Below, in pieces: positions 47,488 through 58,150 of a stretch of 64,000 nucleotides of DNA. The stretch's first letter is position 1. Each line of letters begins with the position of its first letter. Under the pieces are notes generated by a model that was given only the letters and a program-made list of their open reading frames with translations, ran no database searches and had not been told where the DNA came from. Position numbers and translations under genes: made by a program. Source of the DNA: Arachnopeziza araneosa (lineage: Eukaryota > Ascomycota > Leotiomycetes > Helotiales > Arachnopezizaceae); NCBI GenBank assembly GCA_003988855.1, contig QYAI01000019.1, positions 219,321 through 283,320 on the forward strand, in the 5' to 3' direction.

Positions 47488-48684
47488 ATGGACGACCCGA
47501 ACCGCCCCAGAAGGCGAAATGAAGCACCATTTCCAGGTCAAGATCCTCGCTTCAACGCCGAGGCCCAGACTCGCGGCTTCGACAGTTCCTCAGATCGGTA
47601 TAGGCCAGCTCCTCTGACAGTATCGCCAACCGCTAGTCGAGGCGCAGGAGGTTCATCCAATTACCAGGGTTATTATCAAGAACCATCCTCTTCTTTCTCT
47701 TCGTCATTACAGTCGAATACCCTTCAGTATCAGAACACTAGCTATGGACAAGACCAAAGGACTTTCGGCACATATAATCCAGAAATTATGTACGACGTTG
47801 CTCCACAAACGGCACCGACTAACCTATATGATTCTGGATCGCAATTTCAGACTCGGCAACCGGCAGGCATGCAGATGCTGTCGGACGTTGCAGCACCCTA
47901 TTTTCCAAATGAATCTACTGGTACCTCTGCGCTGCCATCTTCGCAACAGCATCCGTCGTCTGGGCCATCTCCGGTCTATCCACAGCAGCAAACACGAACA
48001 AATCGTGCTCCCCTGATACCGCAAGGTTATTCTGCCCAAATCACCATGGGTAGCGCCCCCCAGACAACAGAGATCATAGAAGACGATGGGTTCCAATCGC
48101 AAGGGCCTGGGATGGAGGCTGCTTATACTGCGTATCAAACTGCGCTGAAGGAAATTTTTCAGAATATCGTCAGTGGGAGGTTGAGTGAGGCAAGTCAGTC
48201 CTTACTAGAAGTATCAGAATGGTTGCTTGGACATGTTGGTGATCTTGGTGTGTTCGCACTTTCCTCTGTCTAATCCAAACACTAATAGATTCTGATCAAG
48301 GCCTCACTGTAGATGAAGTCGCGCTCCATGACGATCGTATTCGACTCTGGGGAGAGTTCAATACAGCTTGGCTCAGCATTTTTCAAAAACAGAAGGATCT
48401 CCTGGGGTCGGGGCAACGTATACAGCAACCGCAAAACTTAATCAGTCAAGGGTTTATCAACAAGATGGCGAAAGACCTTATCCGGATGTGTGATACTGTC
48501 GAGAAGCACGGTTTGGTAGACTATCAATATGGTGTTGCTGAGGAACAAATTATATCAAGTAAGAGCACTCTAGTTTGGGGCGTAGTAGAGCTAAGTTTGT
48601 GACATAGTTATCACTGACTGTCTCAACATCCAAGAGACCATTGAAAGCGCTGATAGCGGGGTGCAGAGTCGAGCACCACCTTGA
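47488..48684 (+). CDS. uncharacterised fungal protein with Q/S/Y-rich N-terminus
   Basis: Three exons: 47488-48247, 48289-48558 and 48608-48684, giving 368 aa. An earlier in-frame ATG at 47422 would add 22 residues. I cannot name it. The first 220 or so residues are low complexity (S, Q, P, Y, G, T rich, basic start DDPNRPRRRNE), likely disordered. The rest is predicted helical: TAYQTALKEIFQNIVSGRLSE, EVSEWLLGHVGDL, then DEVALHDDRIRLWGEFNTAWLS and MAKDLIRMCDTVEKHGLVDYQ. A protein of this shape seems conserved in Pezizomycotina without known function; that is memory only. The first intron is very short (41 nt, TCTAATCC branch). The unusually long upstream region suggests tight regulation. Confidence 0.75.
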
Positions 48685-49831
48685 AAAATAACGGAACGAG
48701 ACTAAAGGTTTGTATCATAACTTTGTACAGCTTCCCGGCATCACTACCATAGTCATGTGGAGTATAAGGATAAACTTCGGAGTCCTTGAAATCCGAGGGC
48801 CAGAAACAACGCGATTGAGGATTGACGGATTCAAGAAGTGGAACCAACAATGATCCTCGCACGTGGTATAGACTGTTGCTAAGCACCTTAGGACAATCCT
48901 ATCAGGGTGTAGCTGTTGTGTCTAGTGTATGAATATTGAGAATTGTAAATAGAAAGGCGGCAACATGCATCTTTTACGTTTCTGTCATTTCAAGCCAATC
49001 CCCTGGCTTCTCGTGGCCAAAATTTATCATTTTAGTGTCCAATATGCTGCGGTCCTTCCTAAGGAAGCGAATGTATTTCATAAAACCAAGAAAGATGCTA
49101 CCAACAAGTGCCGAGAACAGAGAGCCTCAAAGGCTGTTTGTAGGAGTTTCTGAGTTATCCACCAGTTCAATATACAGGGCAAATAAGTTGAAATCCTGAA
49201 GGGTTGGCTACCCCTCTTTGGGTAGCACAACCTCACGTCGTGTCATATCAGGGGGTACAGATCGATCGGTAAGCAATAATTTTGTGGTACACTACTGTGC
49301 TTCGGAGGGGCTCGGGAGAACCAGTTCCATGGAATTATCGACAGCCACAAGGCGTCTCACCTGCAGATACTGGGTCTGGATCTGATTGGCTGAAAAGCTG
49401 TGATGAGCCTGCAGTTCGCCCTCATGATAGATTGGGAAGTATTGGCGGGATGCATGGGTTGGAGAAAGGAGGAAAAGTAAACATGAACTAGGGTGTACTG
49501 GAGCACTATTCTAGATTGGGAAGGATAATGGCTACATCCTTTGGCTTAAAAATATAGACACAATATACAAGCTGGTGGATATATACTAGGGATTTATATA
49601 GCGTAAATTCTAAATACCTTTGGTGATATTCAAGATTTTTAGATGCCCCTTGCTCGACCTATTTAAATACCCTCTATTCTACCGGCATCGCTGCATTCTC
49701 TCAGCTTTGTGAGTAGACATTGATGTTGGCTGATTCACCATATTGAGTACACCAAGTAGTATTGCTCCTCTGGATCTGGCGTGTCAATGTCCAAAGTATC
49801 CATTCATTTATAGTACAATAGAGACAAACTT
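48685..49831. other. convergent intergenic region
   Basis: About 1.15 kb between the stop of the uncharacterised gene and the stop of the uS9m gene. Small frames (48936-49199, 49282-49491) have no coding character I can support. No repeat or RNA gene recognised. Confidence 0.4.
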
Positions 49832-50828
49832 CTATCTCTTCACCCATGCCGGCTTCTTTCTTGCCTTGACGTGACCTGGCTTCTTTCTCTCGACCCGTCT
49901 TGGATCTCGCTTTATACATCCAGCTAACCAGCTTATTAGCTACCATACTGTTCTTGAATTCAAAACTACACAATAGCTTACCTATTCTTAGCGGCGATTT
50001 CAACGCAGGCTCATGGCCTACTAGTGCATTTGCAATCGCTAACGTCAATGCCTCAGCTTGGCCAGTTGTTCCACCTCCAGATACAAGGGCCCAAACGTTG
50101 TATCTGTTAAGTCTGTTCGTCGCCTTCAATGCCCAAATCGCGCTTTCTCGATCGTGAATTCTGCCAAACGCTTCTGGCAGTGACTTGCCATTAATCAGAA
50201 TCTCGCCAGTGCCTTCTACTATCCAAGCTCTGGCGGTAGAACTCTTCCTTCTACCAGCGCCGACGGCTCTCCCTAATTCATCCGTTTCAATAACACGTTC
50301 CGCTTTCTGTTTGGAACCAAAATCCCGCCTATACCTCGACAGAATCGAATCAACTTCAGCCGGCATGACGGCTGGATGGATCTTGTCAAGCCTTCTAAGT
50401 GTCTCAATCATCTGCCTGTATTTTGAAGACCTGAACCTTTCTCCGACTGACTGTTTATATTGGGAAGTTCGAGGCCACGCGACATGGCGGCGGTCTTTGG
50501 CTTCGGATCGTGGTAGTCTGCCGTACTTCCTACCGAGCTCCTGAATGGTAAGATAGCTGTCGGTGAAGATGGGCGCGGTAGTGAAGTATGAAGGTGACTT
50601 TGGAACAACCCTAGCAAGAAAGGGGGCCTCGTGCTCGTCTCTATCTGGATTTTTATCAAACTGAATCTGAGGTGCAGCTATACTAGGATGCGAGGTCGTT
50701 GACAAGGAGAATTGGCGTTTGTGACATTGTCCGACTGATTGATATGAATAGATAGGAAGCAGTGACAAGGTTGTGCAACTGAATCGTAGACCTTCCCTGC
50801 TATTAGAGTGAAGCAATATTGACTTCAT
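49832..50828 (-). CDS. mrps9: mitochondrial ribosomal protein uS9m
   Basis: Two exons (minus): 50828-49982 and 49923-49832, with a 58-nt intron, giving 312 aa. I chose the ATG at 50828 because MKSILLHSNSREGLRFSC starts a basic, S/R-rich presequence suitable for mitochondrial import; the open frame continues to 50885. The S9 domain includes GRAVGAGRRKSSTARAWIVEG, the FGRIHDR region, GGGTTGQAEALTLAIANAL and, in exon 2, RDPRRVERKKPGHVKARKK plus the strictly conserved basic end WVKR. The C-terminal tail of S9 reaches the decoding-site tRNA. It is divergent from the eEF1B gamma gene (240 bp). Confidence 0.95.
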
Positions 50829-51068
50829 AATGAAATGTTTGGCAATAATTGAATGCCAATGGAATATACTGCCGCACTCTTTCAATTTCCAATGCCGTTT
50901 GAGCGAGCTTCCAGAGGAAATTTGATCATTGCAATCTCACGTGATCCAAACCCCTGCTAGTCTTGTGGGCCAACGCTAGTCTGGCAACGAAAAATGCTTT
51001 GACTCAGACTCGAACTTCGATTTCTTAATTCTACAAAACCTACCAACACGACACAATACAACATAGAC

Positions 51069-52653
51069 ATGGCTCCCTTTGGAAAGCTGTACACCTGCGC
51101 GGTATGTGTGCTCTCGCACTACATCTGTGCACTCTTGTTTCGGTTATTATTGCTAATTTGCGTTCTGCGAAAAAGGGCAATCCCCGCTCAACCGCCATTC
51201 GTGCAGTTGCTAAAGCCAATAACATTGACCTAGAAATTGTTGAGACTGACCCTGCTAAAGGGGTCTCAGCCGATTACATTAAGACCAACAAGCTGGGAAA
51301 GATTCCAACATTCATCGGCGCCGATGGCTATGTTCTCCACGAGGCCATCGCCATTGCCATCTACAGTATGTCATAATGATCAATTTCTTCGACTTTCATG
51401 ATTTCGCTTTCCTTACGATATGCTATGATGAAAAAATTCATTCAGTTATCCCTGTCTTAATCATTCGTGTTGATCTATTAATTAGACTCTGAGCATACTA
51501 CAATCTCCCTTTCAGATGTTTTATAGCATTTCCAATGAGTTTGACTGACACATTCTAGTTACTTCCCAAAATGAGAAGACAACTCTTTTAGGCAAAACCA
51601 AGCAGGAGTAAGTATTTTTGGCGCTTAACTTAACTTTATATTTATGTTACTAGCTATGCTTCTATCCTGAAATGGATGTCCTTCTTCAATTCCGAGATCC
51701 TTCCTACCCTTGGTGGCTGGTTCCGTCCTCTCATTGGCCGTGACCCTTACAACAAGAAGAGTGTTGAAGATTCCTCCAAGGCCGCCCTCAAGGCTGTCAG
51801 TGTAGTTGAGGAGCATCTTCTTCATAGCACCTATCTGGCCGGCGAACGTATCACTCTGGCCGACCTCTTTGCTGCTGGCATCATCTCTCGTGGTTTTCAA
51901 TATACTTTTGACAAGAAATGGCGCTCTGAGAACCCTAATGTAACCCGTTGGTATGAGACTGTCTATAATCAACCCATTTATTCCGCCGTCGTCGACAAGC
52001 TTTCCTTCATTGATGAGGCAATCAAGAACCAACCCCCAAAGAAGCCCGATCAGCCTAAGAAAGAAGCTGCACCTAAGGCCGCTAAGCCTACACCTAAGGC
52101 CGCTCCGAAGCCGAAGGCGAAAGAAATCGAAGAAGAGGAGGAAGAGGATGCTCCAGCAGCACCAAAGCCAAAGCATCCACTGGAGGCACTTCCGAAACCA
52201 ACCTTGGTCCTAGATGAGTGGAAGCGACAATACTCTAACAACGATACTCCCGATGCCCTCAAATGGTTCTGGGAAAATTACAAAGCTGACGAGTACTCTC
52301 TTTGGAAAGTTGACTACAAGTACAACGATGAGCTCACGCAGATCTTCATGACTTCGAACTTGATTGGCGGTCTCTTCACCCGTTTAGAAGCTTCCCGCAA
52401 ATACATATTTGGCAGCGCTTCAGTCTATGGTGTTAAGGATGACTCGGTCATTCAGGGTGCTTTCGTTGTCCGTGGCCAAGAGGCTCTCCCTGCTTTCGAG
52501 GTTGCCCCCGATTTTGAGAGTTATGAATTCACCAAACTCGACCACAACAAGGCTGAAGACAGAGAATTCGTCAACAAGCAGTGGACTTGGGAAAAGCCAA
52601 TCACTGTTGGAGATAAAGAGTATCCATGGGCTGACGGCAAAGTCTTCAAGTAA
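51069..52653 (+). CDS. eef1g: translation elongation factor eEF1B gamma
   Basis: Four exons: 51069-51101 (33 nt), 51176-51365, 51559-51607 and 51654-52653, giving 423 aa. A GST-like N-domain (MAPFGKLYTC; NKLGKIPTFIG; LTGE-type region) and GST C-domain (HSTYLAGERITLADLFAAGI) are followed by a K/A/P-rich linker with an acidic EEEEEED run and the EF1-gamma C-domain (DEWKRQYSNND; ALKWFWENYKADEYSLWKVDYKYN; IFGSASVYG). It is the structural subunit of the eEF1A nucleotide exchange complex on ribosomes. Intron 2 is 193 nt, about four times longer than the typical intron nearby. A CACGTGA element lies about 130 bp upstream (50938-50944). Confidence 0.95.
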
Positions 52654-52961
52654 AGCTGTTCCGTCAACAAATCATTCTGAATGCTTGGATGTCGTCATGA
52701 ATACATGAAACGATATGAGAGCATTGTAGAAAAAGTCAAGTTGCTTGCGGTTTCTAGCTAGCTTATCTGCAATGCAATAAATTAAGTCTATTATTCTGCC
52801 TCTCACTGGGTATCTTAGAAGCCAAATTAGTGCCGCGTGAACTCTATGACGCAGAATTCAGTAACCTCTACAGTAGCTGTCAGTGAACGCGCTATCTTTG
52901 CCCATCTGAAGTAAAGGCTTACCGTGCATGATATTGCTACTTGTGATTCTCCTTTCGTAAC
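52654..52961. other. convergent 3' region eEF1B gamma / FCP1-like
   Basis: 308 bp between two stop codons, presumably both 3' UTRs. Nothing else recognised. Confidence 0.4.
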
Positions 52962-53954
52962 CTAGCGGGTCGCGAAAGGAGAGGAATGCAGGCAAGCACT
53001 AACATTTGAATGCATACTAAGATGGTTCAAATAGTCGTGGACTTGAGGTAGAATGTCACCAGACTCATGTGGATTCCCCAAGAACTCTGGAATCTTGATG
53101 AGATTGTATGGCTCACTCCGACCCTTCTCTGAAGAATCATCTATCAGCACGGTGTTGGTTTGGTTCCATCGTTCACCCAAAACATATCCAGGGTGAGATC
53201 TTGCGATTTGCTCATCGGACCACAATTTTGTTAGCCGCTTATAACACTGAACCCGGAGCAAATAGTCCTTTGGAGATAGGTTGAACTTATCACGGCCCCA
53301 AATAGCTACAACTCTGTTTCGCAGCTGGGGAGTAAAGATTGCATCACACATTCTCTCAACATTTTCTGCTCGAGCAGAGGACCAGATGATAACAGTAAAG
53401 GTATCTATTGCGTATTTCAAGAAACGTAATGTGTGTGGGCGAGCAACAAATTTGGTAGGTTGTGATTTGGAAGGTCGAAAGAGAAGAGTCCCATTTAGAT
53501 CAATGACTACCAACAAGTGCTGTGGTTCTATCAAGCGCTGGGGAATGGCATTACTTGTAGCCATATAAGTAGCTGAAGGGTTTGGGATCCCACCAGAGGC
53601 CACCGATGGAATAATTTTTGCGTCTCTTTCCTCTCGGACCGTTGCACCTTTGGGAATCTTCTGAGTTGTCGAACATTCTGCATTCGACGATTGAACTACA
53701 GGAAAGGCAGATCTGCTGATAATCGAGACTTGCTGGAGAGAATTCACCACTGACTGGAGATCTTTGGTAGGGGGATCTCGGTGGCGGTGTTTAAAATTAG
53801 GTGACATGTCGTCTTGGAAAGTTGTGCCGTTTTTAAGCTGGGGGTTCCGACGTGGAAGGTAAAATCGCAAAGTCCTATGCGAGACTGCTTCAGATATTGA
53901 CCTCACGGAATAAAGACTCGGTCTGCCTTGAATTCTATGAAACTGGCTGTGCAT
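52962..53954 (-). CDS. FCP1/NIF-fold (HA domain) protein with altered catalytic motif
   Basis: Single exon, 330 aa. The first 140 residues are basic and S/R/P rich without a domain. Residues about 145-320 form an FCP1-homology HAD domain: VVIDLNGTLLFRP (motif I), TKFVARPHTLRFLKYA, VIIWSSARAENVERMC (motif II region), VAIWGRDKFNL and NTVLIDDSSEK (motif IV). Motif I reads D152-L-N154-G-T, where active FCP1/SCP phosphatases have DxDGT(T/L). The first Asp (nucleophile) is kept, but the second, the general acid/base, is Asn. I recall DLNGT as a feature of a fungal subfamily, so it may be inherited rather than a mutation here. A 42-nt GTTAGT...TAG segment at the very end could be spliced, but the unspliced end fits better. 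Confidence 0.8.
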   Translation of the reverse strand: MHSQFHRIQGRPSLYSVRSISEAVSHRTLRFYLPRRNPQLKNGTTFQDDMSPNFKHRHRDPPTKDLQSVVNSLQQVSIISRSAFPVVQSSNAECSTTQKIPKGATVREERDAKIIPSVASGGIPNPSATYMATSNAIPQRLIEPQHLLVVIDLNGTLLFRPSKSQPTKFVARPHTLRFLKYAIDTFTVIIWSSARAENVERMCDAIFTPQLRNRVVAIWGRDKFNLSPKDYLLRVQCYKRLTKLWSDEQIARSHPGYVLGERWNQTNTVLIDDSSEKGRSEPYNLIKIPEFLGNPHESGDILPQVHDYLNHLSMHSNVSACLHSSPFATR

Positions 53955-54174
53955 GAGGCGCGAAAATACAGAGAACCGATTTCATTGAATGAGGGAAAAA
54001 ACCCAGGCAAGGCTACCTAAATCCACTTACAGCCTCACTTTATCGCCTTCCAGTAACCTTAATATATTGCCGAGGGCGGTGAAATACATTTTCGCCGACG
54101 ACGATTTTCCTTCCTCCTTCTCCTCACTTTCCTTCTTCTATGCAAAGTCTGGCACATTTCGGACGACCGCGGTT

Positions 54175-55096
54175 ATGTCTATCTTGAATCAAAAAGCGGG
54201 TAATACAGATCTACAAAGACGAATCAGACATAGAATGGAGTCTGCTGGAGATCTCGAGGATTCGGCTTCATCAATCGCAGCAAACTTGACCCCCCGCAGC
54301 TCCGATAAAACAACTGAGAATGCTCGCTATGATACAGAGAGCCCTTCGGAGGTTCGTTCTATAGCTGAGGATTTCAGTATTGACTAACTCGTCCAAGTCT
54401 GACGTTGCAGCCTCGAACGTCTCATTTGGTGCTTTGGCTAAGGCACAATCCTCCCTAACTCGGCCAGCTCGGAAGAAGATATCTTTTATTACGGCTGTAG
54501 AAGACGATAGTTGGGAAAACAATGAAGCTCAAGAGCGAAAATTTGGTCGGAAAGACCGTAGGGGTTTCAACCGAGCAAGCAAACATGCTCCCATGGAAAT
54601 TTCCAGTAAAAAGGCGGTATCCAGGAAACGTGTAGTCGTACCTATCGCAAAACCAGGGTATCGAGATCCGAGATTCGAACCTTGCGCGGAGCCGTTTAGC
54701 AACTCAAAATTTAAGGCAGCATACTCTTTTCTTGATGATTATCGGGATGCTGAGATGAAGGAGCTTAAAGGTGCAATCAACAGAACCAAGGATGAAGATA
54801 CCAAAGAAAGGCTTAAAAGAGGATTGATGTCCATGGAATCAAGAAATGCATTAGAGTTACGCAAGTCAAAAGAACAAGAGATTCTTGAGCAGCACAGGAA
54901 GGAGGAAAAGGAGCTTGTGCGACACGGTAAGAAACCTTTCTATCTCAAACGAGCGGAGCAAAAGAAGCGAGTGCTGTTGGATCAGTTTCGTGAACTCAAA
55001 GGCAAACGACTAGATCATGCCATCCAACGGAGGAGGAAGAAAATTGAACGAAAAGAGAAGAAAAAGCTGCCGTTTAAAAGAAGAGGGGTTGAATAG
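54175..55096 (+). CDS. rrp36: rRNA biogenesis protein Rrp36
   Basis: Two exons: 54175-54351 and 54398-55096, with a 46-nt intron (donor GTTCGT), giving 291 aa. The N-terminal half is S/E/D rich. The conserved part starts RDPRFEPCAEPFSNSKFKAAYSFLDDYR and continues through a long charged helix (about residues 190-250) to the signature FYLKRAEQKKRVLLDQF and LDHAIQRRRKKIERKEKKKLP. It acts in the nucleolus in early cleavages of pre-rRNA as part of the 90S small-subunit processome. The frame is open back to 53989, but MSILNQKAG at 54175 is the family-like start. Divergent from the FCP1-like gene (220 bp). Confidence 0.92.
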
Positions 55097-55221
55097 AAGT
55101 CCATTCTGTAGATTTTAGCTCAATGATTAGGGGAAAAAGATATTTTGATGTTCTACTACTGTACACAAATTTTTAAAACTAACAATACCTTTCAATTTTG
55201 TCTTAAAGTATCATAACAACT

Positions 55222-57738
55222 CTACACAATACCAGCTCTAGATATACTATTTACAAAAAGTGTTCGGCAAGGCACTCGACTCCCCAACCTTGCACAAAGC
55301 AGGAAAGCTCCACTAAGTTTTCTATGCAAACTATAAGTCTCTTCTGGTGGTGGGTTCAGTCTTTCTTTGATCATTAGTGGAATGAGTTGTTTCACTCTAT
55401 CAGTAATGGTTTGGTTTTTAAAGTCGTATATCTCAGGCGAGGACTCGAGGAAGGGCTCAGCGAGAGTTAGCACCGATGTGATATGTGCTTGGAGCATTGC
55501 TTTTGATTCTTGGCCGTTGAGATAGCCCAAATCAATCGAAAGTGCTCGAAGAGACTCCTCGTCTAGTCGCGAGGCAGCAGCAAGGAGCTGCGTATATTTT
55601 GAGATGAAGTTTTCTGGATACTCTCTTGAGGCCCCAAAATCAAGAAGTTCTAATTTCTGGGTTTGGGCATTGTACAAGAAGTTGGTCCAGTTGGGGTCCG
55701 TCTGCATGAACCTAAACTCCGTAATCTCACGGAGACAAAGTCGAAGGATCTGCGTACCAATCCAGTCCTTTTGCTCCTGCGAGAAACTTTCCACCCTAGT
55801 TACTCCTATCCCGTCCATGAACTCCATTGTCAAAACTTCCTTCCCCGAGGCTTCTGGGTAGGTTTTTGGGACAACAAAAACGTCAGTTTCGTCAGCTAGA
55901 AGCTGTTCGAATCGCCTCCCGCACTCTAACTCACGAAGATAGTCGCACTCCCATGCAAGTTCTGTCCTGGCATTCGCGATGGTCTTGTCAAGGAACAAAC
56001 CCTTCGGGAGAAGCCTAGAAGCTGTGAGAAGGACTGTAAGATTGCTTAGATCAGAATCAATCGAATCTGCGACTCCCGGATACTGTATTTTGACCGCTAC
56101 TCGAGCTCCATTTGCTTTCAAAACAGCACTATGGACCTGGCCTATTGAAGCAGCAGCTAAAGGCTTTTCATCAAACGAAGTATAGAGCTCCCGCCAATTT
56201 GGGCCGAGATTTGCGGTAAGGACTTGGTCTCGCTGCGATGGAGGCATATAATCCGCACGATCCTGAACTCGCTGAAGGACCTCTTGAATAGGACCAGGAA
56301 TCATTTTTGAATCCTGAAAGCTAATCATCTGACCAAGTTTCAGAGCTGCACCCCTCATTTTTGAAAGCTTGCTGACCAGCCTGTCCATATTGTGAGAGTT
56401 CAGAACATATGAACCTTCTCCTCCGCTACCTCCAAGACGTCGGACGCTTTCACCTACAATGCCGCCAAACATTCCTGCAGCCAAACCACCATAGTTCCAC
56501 AGCCTGCTAATTCTAGAAGAAGGCACCTTGGACTCTCGTAGTTGATAAATTTTCCTCTCGGCTTCTGCGTAGGGTTTTTCTTTCGGCTTCTGAGGGGCCA
56601 AAGCAGTAACACGGTCACTTTGTGTATCAGGTTTACCCACAGAAGACCTATCTCTCGCTACCAAATCTGCCATTTTTTTAGTGGAAGGCCGAGAGCCGAG
56701 CGATATACCTAGGGAAGTGTGCACTACGGTGGATTCATCTCTATTGAGCGCAAGAACATCATCATCAATAAGAGAAGCCCCCGAATCCTTTCTTCCCAGC
56801 CTAAGCTGTATCCGTCCGCCTAGAATCTTCGCCACCCGTGGGCTACGGAAAAGGTCTTTATTGATGCTATCAGGGACCTGAAAATCCGGTACCACGCCGG
56901 CTGAAGGGACTGCAAAGGCATTGCCAACATCGTAAAAAGAATCAGAGTTGATATCCTCTGTGTTGCCATCCTCTAACCTTCTCGTAGAGGCAGATTTTCC
57001 GGGTATCCTATTTTCAGCTACAAAAGCGTTGTTGGAAATTGTATGCTGTGATGGTCTGTATACAACATCTTTGTCTCGATCAGATGATAGGAAATTTGAG
57101 ACTTGATAGTCAAGTCCGTCCGCTATTTTTGATGGGATCTGTGGTGGTACATCTTTGCGGGGATAGCTTGATGTAGAGGGAAATGTACTGTTTAATTGGC
57201 TTGTCTGTAACTCATCAGATCGTGGATCTTTCGTAATGATTACATCGTCATTCCAGTCTTGGGCCGCACGGCCGAGTGCAGAAGGTTGTGGGGGGGCTGT
57301 GGCGCCTGTAGATGGATAAATAGATTCTACTTGCTGATTTTCTAAAAAATCTTTAGGCGAGAGTTCAACAGCAGCATTTTCCAAGGCGCTCTTATCGAAT
57401 TGATCCTGATCCATGCCACTGCTGGACGCTAAAGCCGAAGCTCCTCCAATGGAGGTTGAGCTCGGGACTGGACTTGCTTCGTCTTCCTGGGGAGCAAAGC
57501 CACGGGGAACTTGTTCTGAAACCCATGCTGGCGACTCTTCATTCAGACGTGAAACTAGGAATGATGCAGCTTCAGCAGTCTTGGTAACACGGTCGGCCTG
57601 CCTCTTGAATGCTTTGGTGATTGAAGAGGTCTTACCGTAGAGCTCGACTTGCTTCGATCTCAAGGCTGAATGCTTCTGGGCGACGCCCCGAGAAGCATTG
57701 AAAACTGCAGCTATGTCCAACAATCGCTTTCCCGACAT
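55222..57738 (-). CDS. coq8: Coq8/ABC1 atypical kinase for ubiquinone synthesis
   Basis: Single large exon. I take the ATG at 57738 (MSGKRLLDIAAVFNASR), giving 838 aa, because fungal homologues start with such a helix. The frame is open to 57912, which would add 58 residues (MWRHFLNKD...) that could be a presequence, so the start is uncertain. A 400-residue S/D-rich variable region precedes SSRISRLWNYGGLAAGMFGG. The ADCK signature AALKLGQMISFQD (KxGQ), the Ala-rich loop AAASIGQVHSA, VAVKIQYPG, METD-like TELAWECDYLRE, QTDPNWTNFLYN and LLDFGASREY are all visible. In the mitochondrial inner membrane it supports the CoQ synthesis complex as an ATPase. Convergent with rrp36 (125 bp). Confidence 0.93.
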   Translation of the reverse strand: MSGKRLLDIAAVFNASRGVAQKHSALRSKQVELYGKTSSITKAFKRQADRVTKTAEAASFLVSRLNEESPAWVSEQVPRGFAPQEDEASPVPSSTSIGGASALASSSGMDQDQFDKSALENAAVELSPKDFLENQQVESIYPSTGATAPPQPSALGRAAQDWNDDVIITKDPRSDELQTSQLNSTFPSTSSYPRKDVPPQIPSKIADGLDYQVSNFLSSDRDKDVVYRPSQHTISNNAFVAENRIPGKSASTRRLEDGNTEDINSDSFYDVGNAFAVPSAGVVPDFQVPDSINKDLFRSPRVAKILGGRIQLRLGRKDSGASLIDDDVLALNRDESTVVHTSLGISLGSRPSTKKMADLVARDRSSVGKPDTQSDRVTALAPQKPKEKPYAEAERKIYQLRESKVPSSRISRLWNYGGLAAGMFGGIVGESVRRLGGSGGEGSYVLNSHNMDRLVSKLSKMRGAALKLGQMISFQDSKMIPGPIQEVLQRVQDRADYMPPSQRDQVLTANLGPNWRELYTSFDEKPLAAASIGQVHSAVLKANGARVAVKIQYPGVADSIDSDLSNLTVLLTASRLLPKGLFLDKTIANARTELAWECDYLRELECGRRFEQLLADETDVFVVPKTYPEASGKEVLTMEFMDGIGVTRVESFSQEQKDWIGTQILRLCLREITEFRFMQTDPNWTNFLYNAQTQKLELLDFGASREYPENFISKYTQLLAAASRLDEESLRALSIDLGYLNGQESKAMLQAHITSVLTLAEPFLESSPEIYDFKNQTITDRVKQLIPLMIKERLNPPPEETYSLHRKLSGAFLLCARLGSRVPCRTLFVNSISRAGIV

Positions 57739-58150
57739 AGCAGATGCGTTTCTCATAGAAGCTCCGACAGAATCATCATTGCACCATAGCTTAGAGTAGT
57801 GAGAATGCCAGGCGATTTGCGTGGGCCGCTGAACCTGGAGGTAAGGAGAAGTAGACGTTGAAATAAGAAATTTGTGCAAGTTGATATCCTTGTTCAAAAA
57901 GTGACGCCACAAAGATGGAATGCTGAAATCCCTGTCATTTCAAGAGGCAGATCCTGTCGCTAAAACATTGCTACAAAAATAGTTCGAATGATCACTCTGC
58001 ATTTTAGTAGAGTTGATGACTGACGCACTAATCATGTTAAAGATCAGCGCCGTAAAGGAAATTGACGGTCAAGTTTTCGATAGGTATTCTTTTTTATCTC
58101 TCTATGAGCTTCCTATATTTGTTTCATGCGTTTTATCTATACTCAGGCTA

